Position numbers and translations under genes: made by a program. Below are positions 8,707-17,400 of a stretch of DNA of 64,000 nucleotides, piece by piece. The notes below the pieces were generated by a model. That model was not told the origin of the DNA, searched no databases, and saw only the letters and a list, made by a program, of their open reading frames with translations. Positions within the stretch are counted from its first letter, which is position 1. Each line of letters starts with the position of its first letter. Source of the DNA: Nemertoderma westbladi (Eukaryota > Xenacoelomorpha > Nemertodermatida > Nemertodermatidae). The stretch lies in contig JAUCBJ010006899.1 of NCBI GenBank assembly GCA_032718475.1, positions 21,808 through 85,807 on the forward strand, in the 5' to 3' direction.

Positions 8707-11700
8707 TCAGCCATCTCCTGTTCCAATACTCTGGTGTTCACCCTCTTGCAAACCAGACAGGCGTCGTACTGCCCTGCTTGGCTGCAATAGAATGAATCGC
8801 TGTCTCGCTGCCGACAGACAGTGTAACTTTCCCGCGTGATGCAACCTCTTGTGTATATCCCATAGAATCGCTCTTTGCAATTCCATCGGGTAACTAGGGA
8901 TTATCACTGGGAATCGAAACTGTGAGTTTATGTCGACAGTCTGGATTCTCGATCTATGACAAATCAAACCCTTATGGATTAATGGACTCCATTTTCTAAG
9001 GGGTTTATAGAGAACTGGTCGTTGAGCCGATAATAGATGGAATTCTTTAGGGAAGGCACACATTTGATAATGTTTCAAATGCTTTAATTCCGCTTGATCA
9101 ATCTCATCCTCCGTCAGAGGTTGTTTCAATTTCCGAATTCGCTCACTATTGGTGCTCAATGGTTCTCTCAAATGTTTCGAATATTTTATACAAAGGTACG
9201 AAACGTATCGGCTTAACCACGCAGTTCTTTTACAAATTGTCAGCCAAGAGGCAGACGAATTTAGTAATTTGTCATAAACACTGCATGACTCTAATGCCAG
9301 CGACGGTTGTCCGCTAACCAATGGAAGTTTCGAATCCAAACCCGCAGGTTTGGAAACCAAAGACTCCATTTTGTCGGTCATTTTCTGTCCGTCACTTACC
9401 AACTGTGACTCCGGTTTAGTCTGTAAGGGTGGTTTTACGTCATAACTTACCCTTCCAGACCTAGTAGTCACGTAAGTCTGTTGGTCTGACAGGTCTCCGG
9501 GCCGCTCCAATAACTCTTCAGGCCGCTCTAATGACTCTTCAGGCCGCTCCAATGACTTAAGTTTGGCTTTAGACTTCGACTTAGAGACTTTCTCCACTTT
9601 GACTTCTGCATCTTCAGGCATCGGATTGGTCACTATCTTTAGTCGCTCTGGCCAATGTTCCTGTGTCCTCGTTAGAAAATCAGGTCCATGCAACCAAAAC
9701 TCCTGCGACTCTTCCTGACAGAATTCCGCCGGCATTGCACCTCTCGAAGTTATGTCGGCCGGGTTCAACACTCCCGGACAATGTCTCCATTGTTCCTTCG
9801 TCGAAAAGTCGACGATCTGAGCGCGTCTATTGGCCACAAATGTCTTTAGTGCAATATTGTCGGCCGCAATGTATACTAACACCAAGGATGCGTCCGTCCA
9901 ATAGAATAAGGTCAATGTCGTGTCTAACTCCTCAGTTATTTGCTTACTTACCTCGACCGAAACTACAGCCGCCTGTAACTCTGCACGAGGGACAGTCATG
10001 TATTTGACCGGCATTGTCTTTGATCTAGAAGTCACAAAGGCCGTCTCAAATTTGTCCTGACTTACCTCTCGGCGAAGGTAGGCTACCATACCAAAGCCGG
10101 TGTCACTTGCGTCACTGAACAGATGCCGCTCTAAATCAGTTGGAAATACCAGCTGATTCGGAAAGTAGGAACGGGGTACATCTATATTTTTCAACAGATG
10201 CAACTCGGCTTCCCACTCCCTCCACTGCTTTGCATGTATAGGAGATATTGGTTCGTCCCACTCTAAGTCGGACAACCAAATTTTCCTCATGCACGCTCGT
10301 GCCTGTAATATAACCGGACTGATAAAGTTCATCGGGTCAAATAGTCTACTTAATGTCGATAAGCAAATCCTCTTTGTCAAAACTTTGTCTGGGCTACTGG
10401 GCTCAAATCTAACTCTTACCTGGAACTTATCCGAATTCGGATTCCAAGCGAGTCCCAGTACTCGCGCCATGGGGATTGGTTCTACCCCCAATTCTATGTC
10501 TCCGCTCCCGCGATCCTTTACCGGGAACGATTCTAATAGGGCCTCCGAGTTAGTAGTGAACTTGGTCAGAGGAAATCCCCCTGTAGCCAAGCACTCTTGC
10601 AGGCCGTGAGCCACTTCTATGGCTTGTTCCGCCGTGTCCTTGGACACCAAGCCGTCGTCCATATAGAAGTTTCTCAAGATAGACTCGATTACTTCTACTG
10701 GATACTTACCAATCTGGGCTGTTGCCGTTTTCTTTAGAACGAACAGCGTGCCATTCGGACTATCGCGGGCGCCAAATATCCTAACGTACATTTGGTATGT
10801 AACCACTGGGCCGGATAAGTCTTCATTCTCAAACCAGAGAAAGCGAAGGCTATCCTGGTCTGCCTTACAGGCTCTTACCTGGTGGAACATCGCCTCGATG
10901 TCACAAGTAAATGCGAATCGCCGCTGTCTAAAACGCAACAGTATTCCAATCAAATAGTTATTCAGGTTGGGACCATCCATCAACTCTGAATTCAGGGACA
11001 TACCTCTATAGACTGCTGCGCAGTCGTTGACTACTCGGACTTTGTCTGGCTTGTCGGGGTGAGTCACATAGTGGTGTGGAAGGTAATAAGTCTGGTCTGT
11101 CACTAAGTCAGGGTCCTCTACCTTCCCAGCAAATCCCTTGGCGAAATAGTTGTTGATCTGGGCGCAATACTTCTCCCTAATGTCCGGATTCTTCAACAAC
11201 CGAGCCCTTACTCCGTTTAATCTTTTCAAGGCTAAGCTGTAGTTGTTCTCCAACTTAGGTGGTTGTCGACGCCACAACATTCCAACTTCAAAATGTCCAG
11301 TCGGTAGCAGACGTATGGTGTCTTCCATCATCTCCAACGACCGTTTCTCATCAGTAGACATGGCTAGGTCATATCCACCGGGTTCCATTGCGTCCCTATC
11401 CAGCCATTCGACAGTTCTGGCTCCTGTCTCGAGGTCCTGGCGTATCAATTCCTTCTGTAATTCCTCCTCACTGTATTGGAAAATGTCTAGGTCTCGATAT
11501 TTAGCCGCTTGACCCTCCACTATGTCTGTATAAGTCAAAACGTTAGTCAGATAAGTAGCGTGGGCCGCTGAACCAGACCCACGGGTCTGATAACAGTAGT
11601 CCTCGGGTTCACTATCTGTCCGGTCGTTATGAAGTGGTTCCGACAACCTAACATTATCGGGAATCAACTCCTCGTCCGACTCGCTAAAGTCACTATAGTG

Positions 11701-14652
11701 GTCAATACAGGTTCTCCTAAACTCGTCTATGTCTGGTGGTTCTACTAACGGTGGTTGAGTTATAGGCTGTAATTCGTCGTATCTGTCCATTGGCTTGTCG
11801 CCACCTGTAAACTCATAAGACATGGGTACTCTTGTATACCAACCTAGTATGGTCCTATGGGCATGTGGTCCATTGACATGCGGCTCAGCCGGTCTCGTTT
11901 CCCATATCTGGTGTGCGATCAGCTGTTCTGCACCAATCAACATAGAAACATTCCTATAACCTACCTGGTGTCTCGGTATCCTGAGCTTGTCAAAATACTC
12001 CTGTGCTATGGGACTCATCGGCGGCACCTTACCTAACTGCCTGCCGAATCCCTTCATAGCTAGACACTTAAATCCGTCCAATGGCAAAGCTTTCCGTTCT
12101 TGTCGAGTGTGTTGGTCTCTCGGAAGTAGGGAATCTAGTTCTACCGAAATTCTGTGTCCCTTGAGGTCTCCTACCCCATGCATAGACTTCAACTCTATTT
12201 GGATCTCCTCGGCGTCCTGGAAGCTAGAAACAGCTCTCGCCACTTCCTCGTCGATATAGGATAATGTGGACGCAGTGTCCAACATCACATATATTCGCTT
12301 CGATCCCTTATCGCCAGTGAGTTTCACCGGAATCACGCTAAATATTTCCGACGTGGCCGATGATAAATACGTCCGCGCGCTGGTCGATGAACTATCCGCG
12401 GTGAAACCTTGGCAGGTCACTTCTCTCGCGCTCGACTCGCCATCCTCGTCCGACGAACCTGGTTGGTAACCATCGTCCTGAATGCCGGTGTACATATTCC
12501 TTCTTATCGATACGGGTTCTTTGCTCCCCTTCCTGTGAGGATTTCGCTGTAAGTAACGGTCCGTTGGGGTATGGAAATCCGCATGTAGCAACTTGTGATG
12601 TAGTCTGCCGCATTCCATGCATCCGTCCTTGCTGTTCGGGCACTGCCGCCGTACATGTCCTGGCGCAAGACATGCCCAACAGGTGTCCAACGTCCGCACT
12701 TGAACTCTTCTCTGTTCCGAATTTAATTCCTTGAACCGTCTGCAACTATCCAACTTATGGTCGTCAGATCTTACCTCCTTTAGTAAACAGTATTGGCAAC
12801 CTACAAATCCATCCGGCAACTCCTGTTGCTTTAACCTAGGTCTATCTAACCGCTCACCTGACCATACTCGCGAGTCTGATCTAAAGGCTGGGGTATTCGA
12901 ATTATATCTGTCTACTGAGTTATAAGTCACAGTGGTCCTGTCATCGTCAAAACTTACCATAGACTTACCGGTAACAGGTTTAGACTCCCTCATATTCTCC
13001 TCTGAGAAGTTTGATTTCATCTCTGCTACTGCGTCTGTGGCTATCATGTCATGAATATGCTGAAGTGTCAATACCTTACCTTGGCCCTCCAACTTATTCT
13101 CTAATTTGCGCCATTTCTGTCGATAACGCATGTTTAAACGTCTTATTACGCTCTTTAAAACTTCGGCGTGATCACCATGATGAGGTAGATTCACCGTCTT
13201 CAAGATGTCCAATGCGTTCGAAATAGCGTTCGCTAAGTTCAACAGCTCTAACGGAGTTGTAATCCTTCCGCCCTTACCCAAGTCTTCTACTATCGACTGC
13301 GCCATTTTCGTTTTATTCCCGTAGATGTCGCTAAGCGTCTTCATCGCTAATTCGAATGCCCGTTCATTGCCGACGAAGTTATCAGCAATGGCTCTAGGTT
13401 CTCGATGGAGCATCTGAAGCAAATAGTTGAACTTCTCGTTGGGAGTAAAGGTGCTGTTGGTTAGCTGCTCGTCGACATAGGTTTTGAAGGTCCTCCAATG
13501 CTTATGGTTACCCATAAACTTCTGGGGTTGTTGCGTCGGCAGTCCTTGCCTAGCAGCAAACTTACCTATGTCCCTAAGGGTTGCGTCGTTCCGGGTTAAC
13601 AAATGGTTTAGTTCCGCAGGGTTGTTAAGTCTGGTCCTTTCCCGGTGGTTCCAACTTACCTGCTCCGCGTCCGTCCTTCTTTCCTTATAGTTTCGGGACT
13701 TCTGACGTCTCATTTCTTCCTCTTCATCGCTTGACTCGGTGTCAGTCCTTAGCGCTCGCGATGGTTTGCGCGCCGAGGCCCTGACCCAAGCTTCCTCAAT
13801 AAATCTTTCCGCCGAATTTTCGAAATTGGGATTATGGATATTCGGGACAGGCGTCCTTACCTGAGGTCTATGTGGTATAGTCTCCTCCGATATACGTACT
13901 CGTTGACTAGGCTGGACTTTATCTAATTCAGGCCTGCTGGGATTTGAATTACTTCTTACCTGGGCTGCTTCCTTTAACCGTAGGTTGCTAAGCATGTCCG
14001 TTATAGGTTGGATGTGCGGCGATATAGCTTGCGCTAAACTAGCACTTAACTCATCTCTCGTAATAAATTCCTGGCTAGGGTTCTGTTGTATAGTCGGCTC
14101 TATCTGAGTAATCCGCTGTCTCTCATATGATCCCTCTTCCGGTTTAACCCGGAAGTTCTCCGTCGAACTGGGTCGGCGCTCCGTCCGCGTATTCCAAACC
14201 CGCGGGTTCGGTTCGCCAAGTACTCGTCCTGTCGGAGTTTCTCTAAACTCTCCGTTGTCGCGTTCGGTGTATAGTGGTGCGGTGTTCCGATGACGTAGAT
14301 CCTGGGCGATGGGTGAAGCACTAATACCAACTGGCGTGCGATATGTAGAGAACGGTTTAGCGATCCGTGTACTCGTAATAGCTGGACCGGGTATAGGAAT
14401 TCTGGTCGTCGTCGACTCGCGTATAGTCGGAGTTCTCGCTTCCTGTTCGGCCTTCTGCAGTGCGAACAGTTCTCGCAACTCAGTCCCTACACTCGCCCCA
14501 CATTCTTCGATCATTCGCATCCCCTTCTCGGCGATTTCGTTCGCCTTCCTAGTCCGTTCTTCGCTCTCTAAACTTAATCTCGCACTTTCCAACTGCGCCA
14601 GTTTACGTTCTTCTTCTTCCCTCGCTCGTCTCGCTGCGCCCTCTTCTTCCAC
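8707..14652 (-). CDS. pol: BEL/Pao Pol polyprotein (gag C-part, knuckles, protease, RT, RNase H, start of integrase)
   Basis: 1,981 codons in the same frame as gag, separated only by UGA 14653-14655; the first codon is GTG, so readthrough is more likely than internal initiation. Domains in order: charged coil continuing from gag (1-50); BEL gag-like helical region (about 380-560); cysteine array (about 640-700) with CWACLAPGHVRRQC and CMECGRLHHKLLH; aspartic protease near 790 with LDTAS, where many relatives have DSG; RT about 1150-1400 with FTCDIEAMFHQV and YMDD near 1330; RNase H from about 1510 (FSDAS, then E and D); integrase HHCC start near 1935 (HKRLHH). The frame is lost at about 8795 inside the integrase zinc domain and continues in two other frames. 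Confidence 0.9.
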   Translation of the reverse strand: MEEEGAARRAREEEERKLAQLESARLSLESEERTRKANEIAEKGMRMIEECGASVGTELRELFALQKAEQEARTPTIRESTTTRIPIPGPAITSTRIAKPFSTYRTPVGISASPIAQDLRHRNTAPLYTERDNGEFRETPTGRVLGEPNPRVWNTRTERRPSSTENFRVKPEEGSYERQRITQIEPTIQQNPSQEFITRDELSASLAQAISPHIQPITDMLSNLRLKEAAQVRSNSNPSRPELDKVQPSQRVRISEETIPHRPQVRTPVPNIHNPNFENSAERFIEEAWVRASARKPSRALRTDTESSDEEEEMRRQKSRNYKERRTDAEQVSWNHRERTRLNNPAELNHLLTRNDATLRDIGKFAARQGLPTQQPQKFMGNHKHWRTFKTYVDEQLTNSTFTPNEKFNYLLQMLHREPRAIADNFVGNERAFELAMKTLSDIYGNKTKMAQSIVEDLGKGGRITTPLELLNLANAISNALDILKTVNLPHHGDHAEVLKSVIRRLNMRYRQKWRKLENKLEGQGKVLTLQHIHDMIATDAVAEMKSNFSEENMRESKPVTGKSMVSFDDDRTTVTYNSVDRYNSNTPAFRSDSRVWSGERLDRPRLKQQELPDGFVGCQYCLLKEVRSDDHKLDSCRRFKELNSEQRRVQVRTLDTCWACLAPGHVRRQCPNSKDGCMECGRLHHKLLHADFHTPTDRYLQRNPHRKGSKEPVSIRRNMYTGIQDDGYQPGSSDEDGESSAREVTCQGFTADSSSTSARTYLSSATSEIFSVIPVKLTGDKGSKRIYVMLDTASTLSYIDEEVARAVSSFQDAEEIQIELKSMHGVGDLKGHRISVELDSLLPRDQHTRQERKALPLDGFKCLAMKGFGRQLGKVPPMSPIAQEYFDKLRIPRHQVGYRNVSMLIGAEQLIAHQIWETRPAEPHVNGPHAHRTILGWYTRVPMSYEFTGGDKPMDRYDELQPITQPPLVEPPDIDEFRRTCIDHYSDFSESDEELIPDNVRLSEPLHNDRTDSEPEDYCYQTRGSGSAAHATYLTNVLTYTDIVEGQAAKYRDLDIFQYSEEELQKELIRQDLETGARTVEWLDRDAMEPGGYDLAMSTDEKRSLEMMEDTIRLLPTGHFEVGMLWRRQPPKLENNYSLALKRLNGVRARLLKNPDIREKYCAQINNYFAKGFAGKVEDPDLVTDQTYYLPHHYVTHPDKPDKVRVVNDCAAVYRGMSLNSELMDGPNLNNYLIGILLRFRQRRFAFTCDIEAMFHQVRACKADQDSLRFLWFENEDLSGPVVTYQMYVRIFGARDSPNGTLFVLKKTATAQIGKYPVEVIESILRNFYMDDGLVSKDTAEQAIEVAHGLQECLATGGFPLTKFTTNSEALLESFPVKDRGSGDIELGVEPIPMARVLGLAWNPNSDKFQVRVRFEPSSPDKVLTKRICLSTLSRLFDPMNFISPVILQARACMRKIWLSDLEWDEPISPIHAKQWREWEAELHLLKNIDVPRSYFPNQLVFPTDLERHLFSDASDTGFGMVAYLRREVSQDKFETAFVTSRSKTMPVKYMTVPRAELQAAVVSVEVSKQITEELDTTLTLFYWTDASLVLVYIAADNIALKTFVANRRAQIVDFSTKEQWRHCPGVLNPADITSRGAMPAEFCQEESQEFWLHGPDFLTRTQEHWPERLKIVTNPMPEDAEVKVEKVSKSKSKAKLKSLERPEESLERPEELLERPGDLSDQQTYVTTRSGRVSYDVKPPLQTKPESQLVSDGQKMTDKMESLVSKPAGLDSKLPLVSGQPSLALESCSVYDKLLNSSASWLTICKRTAWLSRYVSYLCIKYSKHLREPLSTNSERIRKLKQPLTEDEIDQAELKHLKHYQMCAFPKEFHLLSAQRPVLYKPLRKWSPLIHKGLICHRSRIQTVDINSQFRFPVIIPSYPMELQRAILWDIHKRLHHAGKLHCLSAARQRFILLQPSRAVRRLSGLQEGEHQSIGTGDG

Positions 14653-14655
14653 TCA
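14653..14655 (-). promoter_or_regulatory. In-frame UGA between gag and pol
   Basis: gag and pol share one frame and are separated by this single UGA, followed by G. Charged coiled-coil sequence runs on both sides. Programmed stop readthrough is a known way to set Gag:Pol ratio in some retroelements; a CGA to TGA mutation in the Arg-rich coil would look the same. Confidence 0.55.
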
Positions 14656-16104
14656 CGACCTTTCTTCATACAATGCGCGTCTTCTTTTCTCGATCTCGAG
14701 TTCGCGTTCCTTGCGTCCGCGTTCAAGTTGAAGCTCGCGCTCCTTCTGTTCACGATCGAGTTTCTTGCGCTCGCGTTCGGCTTGGAGTTCGCGTTTCTTC
14801 GCTTCCTGTTCGCGTTCGAGTTGGAGTTCGCGTTTCTTCGCTTCCCGCTCGCATTCAAGTTGGAGTTCGCGTTCTCTCTGTTCGCGTTCGAGTTCCTCGC
14901 GCTCGCGCTCGGCTTGGAGTTCGCGTTCCCTTTGCTCGCGTTCCGCTCGCTCGCGCTTACTTATCTCTTCCAACTCTCGTAACTCTGCGTCAAACTTACG
15001 TGTGCGCTCCCGTTCCCGCTCGGCTTCCTTCCGTGCTTCCTGTGCACGCAAAACTTCCGCCTGCTGTTCGTCTAGTCGGCGTCTTCTCTCCTCCGCCGAG
15101 TTGTGAGAAACAAGGGATCTAGCACATATTACCTTACCTCGCGTGTGACTAACCTGGGAATCGCCGCTGTCTCTAGATGCATCGTCGGGTGGAGTTAACG
15201 TCCTCTGTTGGATGTTCTCCGTCGTCGGTAGCACCTGGCCTGGTACCACCACTCCATTCTGCATCAGCCAGCTAGTAACTTCCCTCTGATAACGGCGCTC
15301 TTCCTTATCTTGGATCTCTTCCCGCTCCACTAAGTCTCTTAACTCTGCGTCACTCACCTGAGTCGCCTGCGCTTGTGATGCCCATAGCAGCCAGTTCTCC
15401 GTCCTAACTCGTCGGAATCGCTCCGATAACTCGCGGTGCTCTAACAAGGCTGCTAAAACCCTGTCGTAAATCCTCGTCGCCACGTCGCTTGACTGAGACT
15501 CCACTGCCTTCTTCGCTAGGACTGCAAGCTCCTCCGTCTGCTTGAATAACGCTGAGTTATATCCTCTTCTAATCTCTGCTAACTCTACCCTCCCGATGTT
15601 CGCTGGGTCAGCTAACATCTTCCTTACCTTGTCCGCCGTCCGAGTTATATGTCCGGCATGCGCGCGAAGTTTCTTCTTTATCGCGATATCGAACTCTCTA
15701 TCACTCACCTGACTTACGCTCGGTGGACTTGAAGGATTATTTCGGGAACTACGGGTACTCCTTACAGCCGTCGGGACCACGGCACTTACCATACCCACAG
15801 GTCTGGAAACCGGGCTCCGGGCTCTCGCTTCTGCTACACTACCCTCCCTATCACTCACCTCTGTCCGGGCTGCTGTGCAGTCCTTCCTTACAGTAGCGGT
15901 AGGGGATCCTAATACTATTACTTGAGGTTGTTGTTCTTCCTCACTAGTCACTGTCTCGTCCTCCTGTTCACTTACGTCAGCGTCGCTCGCTGCGTCGTCA
16001 TAGTCGGCATTGTCATCAACAGTAATGTTTACGCTATCGTCAGTCGGCGGTCCAGCCGCCGTCTCGTAGCTGTCCTCTAGTGCCTCTTTGTCTGAGACAC
16101 TCAT
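14653..16104 (-). CDS. gag: Gag-like N-terminal protein of element 1
   Basis: 483 residues from the first ATG at 16104 (the open frame extends to 16197 without ATG). The N-terminus is acidic (DDSVNITVDDNADYDDAA), then comes a Ser/Pro/Arg region and helical segments at about 135-270. The last 125 residues are a continuous highly charged coil of ER/EQRERELQ-type repeats, encoded by a G/A-rich tract with 24-bp-like internal repetition. No zinc knuckle here; these are in pol. It would form the particle-assembly part of Gag, which is inference from position. The coil continues in frame beyond the UGA stop, so the two frames look like one interrupted protein. Confidence 0.75.
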   Translation of the reverse strand: MSVSDKEALEDSYETAAGPPTDDSVNITVDDNADYDDAASDADVSEQEDETVTSEEEQQPQVIVLGSPTATVRKDCTAARTEVSDREGSVAEARARSPVSRPVGMVSAVVPTAVRSTRSSRNNPSSPPSVSQVSDREFDIAIKKKLRAHAGHITRTADKVRKMLADPANIGRVELAEIRRGYNSALFKQTEELAVLAKKAVESQSSDVATRIYDRVLAALLEHRELSERFRRVRTENWLLWASQAQATQVSDAELRDLVEREEIQDKEERRYQREVTSWLMQNGVVVPGQVLPTTENIQQRTLTPPDDASRDSGDSQVSHTRGKVICARSLVSHNSAEERRRRLDEQQAEVLRAQEARKEAERERERTRKFDAELRELEEISKRERAEREQRERELQAEREREELEREQRERELQLECEREAKKRELQLEREQEAKKRELQAERERKKLDREQKERELQLERGRKERELEIEKRRRALYEERS

Positions 16105-17400
16105 AGTCCAAATAATATTTGCCTTCCGGCAAAAATCTCTCGCAAAGTTCGAGATATAATTATAATTTAACCGAAATACGGTCAAATTATTTGTCAAATA
16201 ATCAGTTGGTCCAAAATGTCAAAATAAATTCGCAATGCAATATTGCGAATTTAATGGGGTATATAGTTATAGCAAATACTAGCACAATATTTAAACAAAA
16301 TATTATTATATAGCTACTATATAATATTAAATACCGGTATAGCACAAAATAACTCTGAATCTAATACAAAATATTCAAAATAAACTTGCCGCCCGAATAT
16401 TTCTAATTTTATATATAGCTCTAATCAACGTAATTTTAGTTTCAAATATTATATGTATCCACTAGCGCGTGGCTACATCTTCGGGTTGCGACTCTCTCTA
16501 ACTCTCTCTCTAACTTGAGCGATTCAAAACCATGGCCGGCTAAACCTAAATATCCTAACTAATAAATTGAGTTCAGCTTCGCAGTTAAACAACCGATAAT
16601 TTTTTACTGCTTCCACAAACACACCGGCGCCAACAGAACAACTAACCTTGTTTGCTGTGAGATTCCACGTCCGCGTCCAAAGATTCAGGCCCTTCGCTGA
16701 TTGCAAACCGAACCCGCAGACCCACACGAACCCCAAACTCAGAAGTCCCGTCTTGCCATGTATCTCCAGATGGTATAAAATAACTAAGCGGTTACCTAAC
16801 ATACCGTTACAAAACTCTAGAATTTTACAAATAATTTTGACCGAAACTGAATTCTCGCAAACCTAGCTAATAATTTTCAAAAAACTTACTAATTACAGTT
16901 TGCCCTAAGGCCTAAGGAACTGCTGTATTCGCAATTAGCAAAACGCACTACCGTACATCCACTGTATGCAGTACAGTAAGTAAAACAGTACACCAACCTA
17001 ACAGCCTAATGATACTGTGTGTGGTACGGCAAACAAATGTCCTTCTACCGTACGCAGTAACAGCAATCAGCCTAATGTACTACTGTACTAGTGTACGCAG
17101 CCAGTGAATACAGTAATATAAACTAACAGCCTAAAGGAATATACTCAATGTTCTACCGTACGCTAGCCTATAGCCTACAGCAGACGATCACGTGCTCCAA
17201 TTTATTGCCTAATACTATGATACTACTATCAGCCTAAGAATACTCTATCTGCCTTACTGTACGCAGTACAGCAAAGCAATACAGCACGTATCACTGATAC
17301 AAAGTATCAGTGATCTAAACTAACAGTAGTCTAAACTAACAGCCTAAGAATACTCTATTTACTGTACGCTACAGCCTACAGCAAACAAAACACGTATCAC
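16105..17400 (-). other. 5' untranslated leader of element 1
   Basis: About 1.3 kb between the 5' LTR and gag. Positions 16900-17400 contain many irregular repeats built from 'aacagcctaa' and 'tactgtacgcagtaca', the latter self-complementary. A perfect hairpin lies at 17290-17314. The base next to the LTR on the element strand is GTGATACGTG, with no TGG as expected for a standard tRNA-primed binding site. Small open frames here (for example 16524-16802) have no recognisable content. Confidence 0.6.
17290..17314. repeat. Leader hairpin of element 1
   Basis: ATCACTGATAC and GTATCAGTGAT form a perfect 11-bp stem around an AAA loop. The block CACGTATCACTGATA around its left arm (17285-17299) recurs at 17391-17405, straddling the LTR boundary. 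Confidence 0.7.

Larger units (their letters stand above)
3062..15806. repeat. Dispersed 18-bp palindrome family of element 1 (eight copies)
   Basis: Consensus CCAAACCCGCGGGTTTGG, a perfect palindrome. Copies are at 3062-3079, 4558-4575, 6152-6169, 7259-7276, 9336-9353, 11573-11590, 14194-14211 and 15789-15806. Two are non-coding (3062, 7259); the others lie in the knuckle, exonuclease, pol (three) and gag frames. Their translations differ (for example NQTRGFG, GTKPAGLE, EPNPRVWN), so different reading frames are used and DNA, not peptide, is conserved. Most variation is CG to CA or TG at the centre. I saw no copy in element 2 or in the flanks. Confidence 0.8.

Noticed and set aside
14673-15122. 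Plus-strand frames rich in VRVRV or FAFEL opposite gag of element 1
   Set aside because: Antisense shadows of the charged coiled-coil tract.
16698-16730. Ninth copy of the 18-bp palindrome (CGAACCCGCAGACCC)
   Set aside because: Only the left half matches; the right half is AGACCCAC rather than GGTTTGG.
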